From contig NZ_RQFY01000011.1 of the NCBI RefSeq assembly GCF_004769555.1, forward strand, positions 92,703 to 156,702: a DNA stretch of 64,000 bases, given 5' to 3'. The DNA comes from Leptospira koniambonensis (GTDB taxonomy: Bacteria; Spirochaetota; Leptospiria; Leptospirales; Leptospiraceae). Of the stretch, positions 17,121-25,895 are shown one piece after another (position 1 is the stretch's first letter; each line of letters starts with the position of its first letter). Below the pieces are notes generated by a model. That model did not search any database. It saw only the letters and a list, made by a program, of their open reading frames with translations, and was not told the origin of the DNA. The position numbers and the translations under genes are program-made.

Positions 17121-18448
17121 ACCCTTCCAGGATAACCGATCACATCCATAAAGGCGGAAACAGAGAATACCGCCTTTCCCGGTCCCGGTTCTCCATAACC
17201 TGGAGGTACTGGAAGATTATATTTTTCGAATGTAGACTTCCAGACAGTGAGTAATTCACAGAAATATTCCAATGGAGGGCCAGCCTGTGTTCCTAAAGTT
17301 GTATAAGGTTCAGGACACCAAGCAGTAAATCTAGGCATGATCCCCTTAGACATGAAGAAGTCTAAACCTTCTCCTGTAGACTTGATTGCTTCTGCAACTG
17401 TTGCAAATCCCCAAGGCTGAGAAAGTTCTACTCCACCTACAAAGTTTGGGATTACATAAGAAGGTCCAAAAATTTCTGCAGAGTCAACGATCCGTCTGAT
17501 CCAAGTATCTCTGCCGATATAAGCTTCTTTTCCTGGGCAGATTTTTTTGAATAATTCAGGTTCCCAAACTTCGTAGTTGGGATGATATACTTGGATGCCT
17601 GCGTCTTTGAATTTTTTGCAGTCATCATTCTCCCAGGCTTGGGAAACGATCTTACCCATCCATCTTCCCGGGAATTTCTGTTCGATTGCTTGTGCGTATT
17701 CTAAATAAAAATCTATTTCATTTTTCTTTTTGAGAGAAGTAATTACGGATCCGCCGGTGATCGTATAAACTTTTGCGATATCGTCTTCTGCATCTATCCA
17801 AGACAGAACTTCTAAAATATCTTCGATATCTTTAACGCCAGTATAAGGTCTGCCTGCATTCTTCTGTTGTCTATAGTTATGATTGATATCACAGTATGCA
17901 CATTCTTCGTCTTTACCAAAGTATTGGCAGTTACGGAATACAGTTAAGTAGATCAGATATCCCCATTCAATAACAGGTGCGATCTCTCCCGGAATTTTTC
18001 CTGACTTGGTTTTGTGTCTGTACCAAGCGGGCTTAGGTGGATATTCCAGTTTTCCTAAAAATGTTTCGTTTAAATAAAGACCAGGTCTTCCTTCGTCTTT
18101 TTCTCCAGGAGGGATACGTTTTACTTTGTAAGGTGATTCAGGGTTATTACGAGTAGAGACAATAGTAGGTAATAAATTAAAATAACCACCTGAGATCTTG
18201 ATCTCTTCCGGTGCCTTGGAATCAGTTCCTTCTTTCATATCCGCAAGCGGAATATGGTCGAAGGAGAAGATGAAATAATCCTTGGTCTTATAATCTCCCT
18301 CTATCTGAAAAGATTCAGGAAGAAAATGGATCCCTTGCCTCAGAATATCCTGCTTCAAAATTGCTTCGAACGGGATCTGTTTATATTTTCTTTCCATTTC
18401 CTCTAATAAGGCTATGGAAGATTCGGGGCGAAGGGTACTCGTGCTCAT
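17117..18448 (-). CDS. Radical SAM protein with unusual Cys spacing
   Basis: Probable [4Fe-4S]/S-adenosylmethionine enzyme of unknown substrate. The candidate cluster motif is NCQYFGKDEECAYCDINHN, i.e. C-X8-C-X2-C instead of the common C-X3-C-X2-C; the aromatic residue before the last Cys and the later YTITGGS (SAM-binding GGE-like segment) support the family. The frame is open upstream to 18676, but the ATG at 18448 has GGAG six bases before it, and the longer version would overlap the divergent gene, so 443 aa is preferred. The remainder reads like a TIM barrel (HPNYEVWEPELFKKICPG, YVIPNFVGGVE). No partner gene points to a pathway. Confidence 0.8.
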   Translation of the reverse strand: MSTSTLRPESSIALLEEMERKYKQIPFEAILKQDILRQGIHFLPESFQIEGDYKTKDYFIFSFDHIPLADMKEGTDSKAPEEIKISGGYFNLLPTIVSTRNNPESPYKVKRIPPGEKDEGRPGLYLNETFLGKLEYPPKPAWYRHKTKSGKIPGEIAPVIEWGYLIYLTVFRNCQYFGKDEECAYCDINHNYRQQKNAGRPYTGVKDIEDILEVLSWIDAEDDIAKVYTITGGSVITSLKKKNEIDFYLEYAQAIEQKFPGRWMGKIVSQAWENDDCKKFKDAGIQVYHPNYEVWEPELFKKICPGKEAYIGRDTWIRRIVDSAEIFGPSYVIPNFVGGVELSQPWGFATVAEAIKSTGEGLDFFMSKGIMPRFTAWCPEPYTTLGTQAGPPLEYFCELLTVWKSTFEKYNLPVPPGYGEPGPGKAVFSVSAFMDVIGYPGRV

Positions 18449-18545
18449 CTTAGCTCCAGACTGGTTTGCGGGTATGTTTTGGCATCTAGTTTTTGGCTTT
18501 TTCATCCTTGACTGAGAGCTTTCAAACTGTATTTTTTCTGCCAGA

Positions 18546-19742
18546 ATGAGACGATTTCGCAACAGGATCTTAACCTTCTCTCTCTTTCTGGGACTCTTCC
18601 TTTTTATGGGAGATTGGCTTCTTCTTGCCAAAACCAAAAAACAAAAACCTAAAAAAGAAAGCGGCACAGAATACATTTTCGGTTGGACCCAGGTGGCTTC
18701 CGGATTTAAAGAAATTACTGATATACAATTTCATCCTAGCTTACCCGACGAGATGGTCGTATTAGAGAAGAAGGGAAAAATCCTTCTATGGAATTTTACA
18801 AAGAAAGAATCAAAGTTAATCGCTGATTTTACAGGAAATGTAGAAACCAAATCAGAAGAAGGTTTACTGGGACTCGCATTTCACCCTAAGTTTTCGGAAA
18901 ATAAACTCTTCTATATCAATGCGGTTTCTAAAGAAGCAGGCAAAGACCAGACATTCATTTTAGAATTTCACTGGGATGATTCTAAGATCATTCGTTGGCA
19001 GGATCGTAAAAGGATCTTACTCAGAGTGGATCAGCCTTATTCCAATCATAATGCGGGTCAGCTTAGTTTTGGCCCGGATGGAAAATTATATATTGGTTTT
19101 GGAGATGGAGGCGCAGGTGGAGATCCATTCAAACATGGGCAAAACACTTCTACTTATCTAGGAACTCTTATCCGAATAACACCTAATTTGGATTCAAATG
19201 CTCCTCCTTATAAAATCCCGGAAGATAATCCTTACAAAAACTCACCGGGCTTCTTACCAGAAATTTGGGCTTATGGATTTAGAAATCCCTGGAAGTTCTC
19301 CTTCGATACAAAAACAGGAGATCTATATCTTGCTGATGTAGGCCAGGATGATTGGGAAGAAGTAGATCTGGTTCTAAAAGGTAAAAACTACGGTTGGAAT
19401 CTAAAGGAAGGATCTCATTGCTTTTTACCCAAGGATTCTTGCGAAAAACCAGGGTTAATCGATCCAATCTTAGAATATGATCATGATTTAGGTCGTTCTA
19501 TTACAGGTGGATACGTCTACAGAGGGAAAAATCTTTCCAAATACTATGGATGGTATATATTTGCGGACTTTATCACAGGAAAGCTAGTTGGTTTCTCTAC
19601 AGAAGGAGAAGCCAAGAGGAAACTAACGGTATTAGGGGATACACACTTCCTAATTAGCACATTTGGCCAAGATTCCGCAGGTGAACTGTATTTTGGTGAT
19701 TTTAGTTCAGGAAATATCTTCCAAATTGGAAAAAAAAATTGA
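18546..19742 (+). CDS. PQQ-dependent glucose/sorbosone dehydrogenase-like protein, exported
   Basis: Six-bladed beta-propeller of the soluble glucose dehydrogenase/aldose sugar dehydrogenase (Asd, YliI) type. Blade motifs: EEGLLGLAFHPKF, YSNHNAGQLSFGPDGKLYIGFGDGG (contains the catalytic His region), EIWAYGFRNPWKFSFD, DLYLADVGQDDWEEVD and GGYVYRGK. The first ~30 residues are a basic, strongly hydrophobic export signal or anchor. At 398 aa it is close to the family length. PQQ use is inferred from the family; no pqq genes are in this window, so the protein may depend on environmental cofactor or have another activity. Confidence 0.87.
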   Translation: MRRFRNRILTFSLFLGLFLFMGDWLLLAKTKKQKPKKESGTEYIFGWTQVASGFKEITDIQFHPSLPDEMVVLEKKGKILLWNFTKKESKLIADFTGNVETKSEEGLLGLAFHPKFSENKLFYINAVSKEAGKDQTFILEFHWDDSKIIRWQDRKRILLRVDQPYSNHNAGQLSFGPDGKLYIGFGDGGAGGDPFKHGQNTSTYLGTLIRITPNLDSNAPPYKIPEDNPYKNSPGFLPEIWAYGFRNPWKFSFDTKTGDLYLADVGQDDWEEVDLVLKGKNYGWNLKEGSHCFLPKDSCEKPGLIDPILEYDHDLGRSITGGYVYRGKNLSKYYGWYIFADFITGKLVGFSTEGEAKRKLTVLGDTHFLISTFGQDSAGELYFGDFSSGNIFQIGKKN

Positions 19743-19842
19743 AATAAATTGAAAATCTCAAATCCATAGATGTTAACCCAATATAGATCGGACTGCCTCC
19801 ACCGCGGTTTCTGATTAATCTCGATCAAAGAAGGATAGGGGT

Positions 19843-21024
19843 ATGAATAAGATCATTTCCGTTGCATCGGCCGTCCTAGTGGTCGGTCTGTTGACATCCG
19901 GAGCTTGTAAAAAGCCTGCGGAGAACGCGGATTCCGCGAACGCAAAACAGAGCCAACCATCGGCAATCGTAGTATTTAGCGTAGGGGAAGCAAAAATCCA
20001 ACACGCTGACTTAACTGAAGACAAAGCTAGTCTTGGAACTGTCCTAAAAGAAGGGGACAAAGTTGAAACCAAGGCAAAAGCGAAAGTCGATATCCAATTC
20101 TCTGATGGATCAGCGGTTCGTTTAGCTGAAAAATCTAGCTTGGAATTCTCCGCTCTCGCTTTGAATACCCAAGGAAACACTGACACTAGATTGTCTTTAG
20201 TTTCTGGAAAAGTTTTCGCTAAAGTAAATAAAGCAAGTAAAGACGATCAGTTCTCTGTAGTAACTCCAACCGCAATTGCGGGAGTTAGAGGAACTTCTTT
20301 CGTTGTGGATCGTACTAAAAACGACAGATCTGTTGTAAAAGTATTAGAAGGATCCGTTGCAGTATCTCCAAGAGTTCGCGCTCTGGAAGGTGCAACTGCT
20401 GAAGAGATTTCTGCGAATGCAGAATTACAAAAGATCAAAGCTTCTTTAGACAAAGCTGAAGTTATCTTAGAAAAAGACGAGTCTTCCATAGTAAAAGCTC
20501 CTGATAAAAAATTCGGTGAGAAAGAACTTACTAAGCTAGACGCTACTTTGGAGAAAGACATTCCTAAAGCGGTTACTAAACTAACCGGCGCAGGAGTTTC
20601 CAAAACCGAAGAAGAAGAGATCAGAACTATCGTTACTCTGGACAAAGACACTACCGATAAATTAGTAAAACTGAATATCGATCCTAAGTCTGGAAAAATC
20701 GATGAAGCTACAAACGCTGCTAACGAAGCTGAGAGAAAGAAAATTGAAGAAGAATTAGCTAAGCGTCAGGCTGATGAGCTAAAAAGATTCAAGAACGTTC
20801 TTGTTTCTGCTCCTAAAAACCTGAAAACCAATAAGGATCTTGTAAACTACTACGAGAAACTGGAAAAAATCGTATTGGCTGATGGCAAAACTACCATCAT
20901 CGGAGCGATCGTAGACCAGCAAGGTAGCACAATGATCGTCCATACCGAAGATGGTATTAAGAAGATCAACCAGGATGATGTAAAAGAAGTTATCTACGAC
21001 TTCCAAACTAAATCCGAAAACTAA
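19843..21024 (+). CDS. FecR-domain lipoprotein
   Basis: The signal peptide ends in LTSGAC with Cys22, a good lipobox, so the protein should be lipid-anchored. Residues ~45-175 form a FecR domain (DKVETKAKAKVDIQFSDGSAVRLAE, then FSVVTPTAIAGVRGTSFVV), followed by a long Lys/Glu-rich, probably helical region of some 200 residues. FecR domains in lipoproteins of this kind are not the FecA-FecR iron signalling anti-sigma factors; a structural or peptidoglycan/surface role is likely but unproven. It is monocistronic, with a clear terminator at 21050. Confidence 0.85.
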   Translation: MNKIISVASAVLVVGLLTSGACKKPAENADSANAKQSQPSAIVVFSVGEAKIQHADLTEDKASLGTVLKEGDKVETKAKAKVDIQFSDGSAVRLAEKSSLEFSALALNTQGNTDTRLSLVSGKVFAKVNKASKDDQFSVVTPTAIAGVRGTSFVVDRTKNDRSVVKVLEGSVAVSPRVRALEGATAEEISANAELQKIKASLDKAEVILEKDESSIVKAPDKKFGEKELTKLDATLEKDIPKAVTKLTGAGVSKTEEEEIRTIVTLDKDTTDKLVKLNIDPKSGKIDEATNAANEAERKKIEEELAKRQADELKRFKNVLVSAPKNLKTNKDLVNYYEKLEKIVLADGKTTIIGAIVDQQGSTMIVHTEDGIKKINQDDVKEVIYDFQTKSEN

Positions 21025-21049
21025 TCCACAGGCACAAGCTTAAAGGTGG

Positions 21050-21088
21050 AAAAATCCCGGGTTACCGCAAGGTGGCTCGGGTTTTTCT
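21050..21088 (+). terminator. Terminator of the FecR-lipoprotein gene
   Basis: An A-rich 5' arm and CCCGGG lead into a hairpin with the inner stem ACC-GCAA-GGT and the outer 3' arm CTCGGGTTTTT. It lies 26 bases after the stop and ends in TTTTTCTATTT, a standard intrinsic terminator with a GCAA tetraloop. Confidence 0.8.
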
Positions 21089-21091
21089 ATT

Positions 21092-21250
21092 TAGAGACAC
21101 GGAGTTTTTGTTGAGACGCAGTGCTTTATTTCCACACAGAGACGCCAAGGCGCAGAGTTTTAGAAAACTTCTATTCCAAAATATCTCTCTGCGGCTCCGC
21201 GACTCTGCGTGAGAAAAAACTTAGCGTCTCTAATATGCTCTGCGGCTCTT
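21092..21250. repeat. Dispersed imperfect inverted repeat of the CAGAGACGC / GCGTGAGAAA type
   Basis: This gap holds ACAGAGACGCCAAGGCGCAG (21135-21154) and, inverted, CTCTGCGTGAGAAAA (21203-21217), with further fragments GAGACGCAG (21113) and AGCGTCTC (21223). The arms are related to the repeat at 25794-25880, which reads CACGCAAAGACGCCAAGAACGC on the left. This is a multi-copy intergenic element of REP/MITE-like size, without a coding frame. Confidence 0.6.
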
Positions 21251-21584
21251 ACCTGGGCTTATGATGAGGATGAGTATCCAGGTAATGATCCCAGAGTTTT
21301 AGGATCATATTCGAAATTTCTTCTAGATCTAAAACTAGAAGTTTGTCTTTATAATTCACTAGCAGTTTACTTTTACCAAATTTTTGGATCTCTCCCCATT
21401 CCACTCTGAAACCGGGGATCAAACTAATTGAATCAAATAGAATGTCTTTGATCTCCATTTTGGAAACATGACCATTCTGTTTGGAAAGATAAGATAAAAT
21501 AGAATGGAAGATGATCTTTTTCATCTCTCCAGTATCCGGAATATCCGGCAGTTTATCTTTGACTCTTTTTAATTTTCGAACCAC
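21249..21584 (-). CDS. Small conserved hypothetical protein overlapping lipA
   Basis: I do not recognise this 111-aa protein. It is highly basic at the N-terminus (MVRKLKRVKDKL), without a signal peptide, and ends in a His-rich tail (DTHPHHKPR). The start is GTG at 21584, inside the last codons of lipA in another frame (16-base overlap), and GGACGAG stands upstream, so translation is probably coupled to lipA. Its position suggests a link to lipoylation or simply an operon tail; neither is shown by the sequence. Confidence 0.6.
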   Translation of the reverse strand: MVRKLKRVKDKLPDIPDTGEMKKIIFHSILSYLSKQNGHVSKMEIKDILFDSISLIPGFRVEWGEIQKFGKSKLLVNYKDKLLVLDLEEISNMILKLWDHYLDTHPHHKPR

Positions 21585-22474
21585 GGCACTTGCTCGTCCG
21601 CGTGATAAGAACTTCTGACCAAAGGTCCTGAGAATACAGTTCTGAATCCTAAGGCTTTTCCGAATTCTTTCAGATCTTTAAATACTTCAGGTCGAATATA
21701 TTCGCTCACAGGAAGATGTGTAGGAGTTGGTTGAAGATATTGTCCTAAGGTAATCATCTGCACTCCGACTGATCTGAGATCTTTTAAAGTTTGATGGACT
21801 TCTTCTAATGTTTCGCCTAGTCCTAGGATGAGTCCACTTTTAGTTAAAAGTCCTTTTTCAGACGCATGCTGAAGAACATCCAAGGATCTTTCGTATTTTT
21901 TTGCAGGAGCTACAGTAGGAAATAATCTCTCTACGGTTTCTAGGTTATGATTGAATATGTCTGGTTTGGAAGAATAAACGATCTCTAAGTTTTCTTCCTT
22001 CATTTTAAAGTCTGGTACTAAAATTTCAATTTTGCATTCAGGCAATCTTTCTCGGATTAACTCTACAGTTTTTTTGTAATGAGCAGCGGCTCCATCTGAT
22101 AGATCATCTCTGTTAACTGATGTGATTACTACATGCTTAAGGCCTAAAACCTTCGCAGACTCTGCCACTCTTAACGGTTCTTCCGGATCTAAGGCGAGTG
22201 GTTTTCCAAAAGCAACATCACAATAGGAACAACGTCTTGTGCAAATATCACCTGCGAGCATATAAGTTGCGGTTTTTCTGGACCAACAATGATTCAGATT
22301 AGGGCAAGAAGCACTTTCGCAGACTGTATTTAGTTTTCCTCCCTCGACGGAACTACGGACGAAATCGACCGGATTTTCCTTTTCACGGAAAGGAAGCCTA
22401 ACCTTTAACCAGTCCGGTTTTTCGGGAGCGGGTTGGTAAGCATTGGATCTGGGCTTCTTTTTGAGAGGATTCAC
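21569..22474 (-). CDS. lipA: Lipoyl synthase
   Basis: Radical SAM enzyme that inserts two sulfurs into octanoyl chains on E2 and GcvH proteins. Both cluster motifs are complete: the auxiliary cluster in CESASCPNLNHC and the radical SAM C-X3-C-X2-C in CTRRCSYC. The family-specific RSSYHADE is at the C-terminus. The frame is open up to 22597, but the GTG at 22474 (VNPLKKKPRSN) has GGAGG upstream and gives 301 aa, the usual length; the longer version would run into the divergent gene. It likely forms an operon with the small gene at 21249. Confidence 0.95.
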   Translation of the reverse strand: MNPLKKKPRSNAYQPAPEKPDWLKVRLPFREKENPVDFVRSSVEGGKLNTVCESASCPNLNHCWSRKTATYMLAGDICTRRCSYCDVAFGKPLALDPEEPLRVAESAKVLGLKHVVITSVNRDDLSDGAAAHYKKTVELIRERLPECKIEILVPDFKMKEENLEIVYSSKPDIFNHNLETVERLFPTVAPAKKYERSLDVLQHASEKGLLTKSGLILGLGETLEEVHQTLKDLRSVGVQMITLGQYLQPTPTHLPVSEYIRPEVFKDLKEFGKALGFRTVFSGPLVRSSYHADEQVPWFEN

Positions 22475-22509
22475 CCTTAAAGCCTCCGTCCAAGTCCTAA
22501 AAGAGTCAA

Positions 22510-23334
22510 GTGTTTTGGGTAGCCGGAAATAGGCGGGTGTCCGAATCTGGAGAGGACCTTTCCAAGTCTGAGGGCAAGTTGGGCGAAAAAATCGCAAAAG
22601 AAAAATCGGGGGAAGAATCCTCCAAAGAGATCCGAATCAACAGATTCCTGGCAGACTGCGGCCTAGGATCTCGCAGAAAGGTAGAAGAATTGATCCTTTC
22701 CGGCAAAGTGAAAGTTAACGGTGCCGTCGAAAAGAATCTAAGCACAAAGATCCGGGTCGGTTCTGATATAGTGCAGGTTGGAAATAAAAAATTAGTTCCT
22801 CCTACTGAATCTGTGTTTCTCGCACTAAACAAACCTAAAGGTTTTCTTTGCTCTCATAGCGATCGTTTTCATTCTAATACAGTTTTTGAATTACTCCCTA
22901 AAAAGTACGGAAAACTTTTTATCGCAGGAAGATTGGACCTGGATTCCAGGGGTCTTCTTCTTTTATCCGACCAAGGAAACTTAGTCCAAGAGATCACTCA
23001 TCCATCCGAAGGTTCCGAAAAAGAATACGAAGTAATCTTAGAAGAAGAATTGGATGCCAAAGAAGTAAAGGACAGATTCACTAAGGGATTTATCGACGAG
23101 GGAGAATTTTTAAAAGCGGAGAAGGTTACATCCTTAGTAAAAGGGGAAGAATCTTCCAAGTTCAGAGTGATCTTAAAACAAGGAAGAAAACGCCAGATCC
23201 GTAGGATGTTCTCTATCCTTGGCGGAAGAGTGATCGATCTACAAAGAATTCGTATCGGAAAACTATCTTTGGAAAAATTGAAAATCGGAGAAGGTAAGTT
23301 CGTCTTACTGGATCCTAAAGTTTGGAGACCATGA
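22510..23334 (+). CDS. RsuA/RluB-family pseudouridine synthase
   Basis: Converts a specific uridine in rRNA to pseudouridine. An N-terminal S4 RNA-binding domain (RINRFLADCGLGSRRKVEELI) is followed by the catalytic GRLDLDSRGLLLLSD with the essential Asp, and a C-terminal RKRQIRRMF motif. Residues before about 40 are Lys/Glu/Ser-rich and not conserved. The start could be the GTG at 22510 or the GTG at 22537, which has a better AGGCGG upstream. RluB (23S) or RsuA (16S) specificity is not decidable by eye. Its TGA overlaps the ATG of the MBOAT gene (ATGA), so the two are co-translated. Confidence 0.88.
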   Translation: MFWVAGNRRVSESGEDLSKSEGKLGEKIAKEKSGEESSKEIRINRFLADCGLGSRRKVEELILSGKVKVNGAVEKNLSTKIRVGSDIVQVGNKKLVPPTESVFLALNKPKGFLCSHSDRFHSNTVFELLPKKYGKLFIAGRLDLDSRGLLLLSDQGNLVQEITHPSEGSEKEYEVILEEELDAKEVKDRFTKGFIDEGEFLKAEKVTSLVKGEESSKFRVILKQGRKRQIRRMFSILGGRVIDLQRIRIGKLSLEKLKIGEGKFVLLDPKVWRP

Positions 23335-24740
23335 ATTTTACCAGTTTAGAATTTTTATTTTTTTTCTGCCTAGTCTTTCTGGTGTATTGGAATCTTCCAG
23401 ATCGATGGAAGAAACATTTTTTAATCTTAAGCTCCGCGTTATTTTACGCATTCTCTTCTTGGAAGTTTTTATTCCATCTCATTCTTGTGGTGGCGATTAA
23501 CTGGGCATTCATTCGGTTTTTCTTAGCTAAAAAATGGTTCTTATATGTTTCTATTGGATTTAATGTTCTTAATTTAGCTTTTTTTAAATATTTCTATTTT
23601 TTCGCAGATATAGTCGGAATATTTTTAGGAATTCCTGATTTCCAAAACAAAGTCAGCTTGGATGGAATACTTTCTAAGTCTTTGGACTGGGCCGGATTTG
23701 AAGTAGTTCTTCCTCTAACCATCAGTTATTATACATTCCAATTCATTTCACTTTTAGTAGATAAGAGAAAAGGGGTGATCACAGAAGAGATTGGATTTTT
23801 TAAATTAGCTTCTTATATTTTCCTTTTTCCTGTAATGATCGCAGGTCCTATCTTAAGATTTAACGATGTAACAACCCAATTCGATTCTCCTAAAATGGAA
23901 AAAGAAGATATGGTGGACGGACTATGGCTCGTGGTCATAGGTCTTTTTAAAAAGTCTGTGGTTTCCGTTTTAATGTCTGGATCCATCTTCCAAGTATTTG
24001 CAGAAACATCTGCTTTTTCTGGAGCAGCACTTTTAAGTACGATATATTTCTTTGCGATCTATCTATACTTAGATTTTTCAGGGTTAACAGACATCGCAAG
24101 AGGAATGGGAAAACTTTTAGGATTTACTCTTCCCCAAAACTTCAGGGCTCCATTCTTCTTTACTGGATTTGGGGATTTTTGGAGAAGATGGCATTTGACC
24201 TTCTCTTTTTGGATCCGAGATTACTTGTACATTCCACTTGGCGGTTCCAGAAGTGGGACAATACGTACTTGTTTTAATTATCTAGTCGCATTTGGTCTAG
24301 GTGGGCTTTGGCACGGAGCAAATTTAAATTATCTTCTTTGGGGAGTTTTGACAGGTTTATATCTTTCTATCGAAAGAGTATTAACCGATTGGAAGATCAA
24401 GATCCTACCTGAGATCCCTTATGTAAAAAGGATAATTACATATTTATTCGTTCTACATATCTACAGTATCTCTTGGATCTTATTCTTCACTCCTGATTTC
24501 GGTTCAGCCGTGGCGGCTGTAATGAGAATATTCGTTTGGTCGAATGGAATTGCCTTCCCGAATATGGAGCCTTGTATTTTTGCACTCTTAGTCGCTATCT
24601 TATTCCATTCTGCCGAAGAATGGCCTGAAAAATTTAAGGTCGAGTTTAAGTGGAAAGCGCTACTTCTTCCTATCGTATGGATCTTGGTCTTACTCGCCGT
24701 ACCTAGTGGAAACGCTGATTTCTTTTACGGACAATTCTGA
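23331..24740 (+). CDS. MBOAT-family O-acyltransferase (AlgI-like), cassette A
   Basis: Polytopic membrane protein expected to move acyl groups (usually acetyl) across the inner membrane to an extracytoplasmic polysaccharide, as AlgI, PatA and DltB do. About ten hydrophobic segments are visible. The MBOAT core is present: RFNDVTTQF, FSGLTDIARGMGKLLGF, the DFWRRWHLTFSFWIRDYLYIPLGGS-type region and the catalytic His in LGGLWHGANLNY. The start at 23331 overlaps the pseudouridine synthase stop as ATGA; an in-frame TTG at 23322 is a weaker option. It is 469 aa from the ATG. The gene for an SGNH-like partner follows after 8 bases. Confidence 0.9.
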   Translation: MNFTSLEFLFFFCLVFLVYWNLPDRWKKHFLILSSALFYAFSSWKFLFHLILVVAINWAFIRFFLAKKWFLYVSIGFNVLNLAFFKYFYFFADIVGIFLGIPDFQNKVSLDGILSKSLDWAGFEVVLPLTISYYTFQFISLLVDKRKGVITEEIGFFKLASYIFLFPVMIAGPILRFNDVTTQFDSPKMEKEDMVDGLWLVVIGLFKKSVVSVLMSGSIFQVFAETSAFSGAALLSTIYFFAIYLYLDFSGLTDIARGMGKLLGFTLPQNFRAPFFFTGFGDFWRRWHLTFSFWIRDYLYIPLGGSRSGTIRTCFNYLVAFGLGGLWHGANLNYLLWGVLTGLYLSIERVLTDWKIKILPEIPYVKRIITYLFVLHIYSISWILFFTPDFGSAVAAVMRIFVWSNGIAFPNMEPCIFALLVAILFHSAEEWPEKFKVEFKWKALLLPIVWILVLLAVPSGNADFFYGQF

Positions 24741-24748
24741 GAAATATA

Positions 24749-25783
24749 ATGAAAAAGAAATATATCTATCTTCCTTTAATCTTTCTAATTGTTTTATTCT
24801 TTGCGGATAAAATTTTCCTTTTGGATTTTTTCCAAACTTCTTTTTACCAAGAAGGAAATCCTGTCTATTATACCCAAAGAAAACATCTATTTGAGAGACT
24901 CCAAAAAGACGGATCTCTTAAAGACAAAAATTTACTTTTGGCATTCGGAGATTCTAGAGCTTATCCATATTCTATCAAAACACTTCCTACTTCTTTAGCG
25001 AATGATTGGACAGTATATAATTTTTCGGGACCACAAGCTGTTCCTGCTTACGGTTTCTACTGGTTCCGTAAAATTATAGAAGCAGGGATTAAACCAAAAG
25101 TTGTCTTTTATGTGATTAGTCCCGAAGGTTTTGATGATTCTAAGGGTTTATTATACGAACCTTTTTTAAGACTAGGTGCCGACGAAGAATTTAAGAGCAC
25201 ATATTGGGAGAAGTTTTCTTTTTCAGATAAATTGGAAATCTGGAAGGAGAAAATTTTTAGCATCCGAAAGATCAAACCAGGTTTTAAACTTTTTTGGTCC
25301 AGGCTAACTGGCAGAAAACTCAAAGAGTACAGAGCAGATCAAAATCAAGAAAACATGATCCTGGAACTTGGAAATGGGGAACAACTTGCGTATGCAAGTG
25401 CGAGTAATAATCCTAAAAAACTAGAAAAGGATGCCCTTCGTTTAAAAAGTATCTATCTTTCCGGATTCACCCTAGGAGAGACTGAATTTTTCATCGTGGA
25501 AGAATTCTTAAAACTAGCGGAGAAGGAAGGAGTCAAAGTTTATTTGATCTGGCCTAAAGTGTATCCTGGGTATAGAGAAGGTTATTACGAACTAGGACTC
25601 GAAAAATCCTGGTGGCCTAGAGTCAGGGAACTTGCTTTCAAATACGGCGCGTCTGCGGCGGATATGAATACTCTGAGTTCTTGCGATCTATATTATGATG
25701 GCTCTCACCAAAGTGTTTTTTGTATATTAGAACAGTCTGAAATTTTAATGAACGACTATACAGGAAAGAAAAAACTTCCCTAA
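24749..25783 (+). CDS. SGNH-like exported protein (DUF1574-like), partner of MBOAT A
   Basis: A type II membrane protein: one N-terminal hydrophobic anchor (residues 5-27) and a periplasmic domain. Residues 65-73 read AFGDSRAYP, resembling the Ser block of SGNH hydrolases (G67-D68-S69-R70), and Asp317-x-x-His320 near the C-terminus (DGSHQS) fits the Asp-His block. This recalls AlgJ/AlgX and PatB, which receive acyl groups from an MBOAT partner. I believe it belongs to the leptospiral DUF1574 family, from memory only. An O-acetyltransferase role is inferred from context. A second pair occurs at 53767-56374. Confidence 0.78.
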   Translation: MKKKYIYLPLIFLIVLFFADKIFLLDFFQTSFYQEGNPVYYTQRKHLFERLQKDGSLKDKNLLLAFGDSRAYPYSIKTLPTSLANDWTVYNFSGPQAVPAYGFYWFRKIIEAGIKPKVVFYVISPEGFDDSKGLLYEPFLRLGADEEFKSTYWEKFSFSDKLEIWKEKIFSIRKIKPGFKLFWSRLTGRKLKEYRADQNQENMILELGNGEQLAYASASNNPKKLEKDALRLKSIYLSGFTLGETEFFIVEEFLKLAEKEGVKVYLIWPKVYPGYREGYYELGLEKSWWPRVRELAFKYGASAADMNTLSSCDLYYDGSHQSVFCILEQSEILMNDYTGKKKLP

Positions 25784-25791
25784 GGGAGGTT
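25773..25791 (+). terminator. Hairpin with the stop codon in its loop
   Basis: AACTTCCC (25773-25780) pairs with GGGAGGTT (25784-25791), leaving only TAA, the stop codon of the SGNH-like gene, in the loop. No T tract follows, so it is not a classical terminator; it may act on release or mRNA stability, or be chance. Confidence 0.35.
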
Positions 25792-25793
25792 AG

Positions 25794-25880
25794 TTCACGC
25801 AAAGACGCCAAGAACGCTAAGGAAAGTTTCGGGACTTTGAAAACCAAGACCTTTTATTCTTAGCGACTTAGCGTGAGAAA
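25794..25880. repeat. Dispersed imperfect inverted repeat (CACGCAAAGACGCC / TTAGCGTGAGAA)
   Basis: The left arm TTCACGCAAAGACGCCAAG (25794-25812) and the right arm TTCTTAGCGACTTAGCGTGA (25857-25876) are imperfect reverse complements around a short AT-rich spacer. It lies between convergent genes and is related to the element at 21092-21250. It has no coding frame. Confidence 0.65.
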
Positions 25881-25895
25881 GTGATCAGTGAAAGA

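Noticed and set aside
18449..18676. A longer start for the radical SAM protein, adding a hydrophobic N-terminus
   Set aside because: It would overlap the divergent sugar dehydrogenase gene, and the ATG at 18448 has a good GGAG.
22475..22597. A longer N-terminus for LipA
   Set aside because: It overlaps the divergent pseudouridine synthase gene and exceeds the usual 301 residues; the GTG at 22474 has GGAGG.
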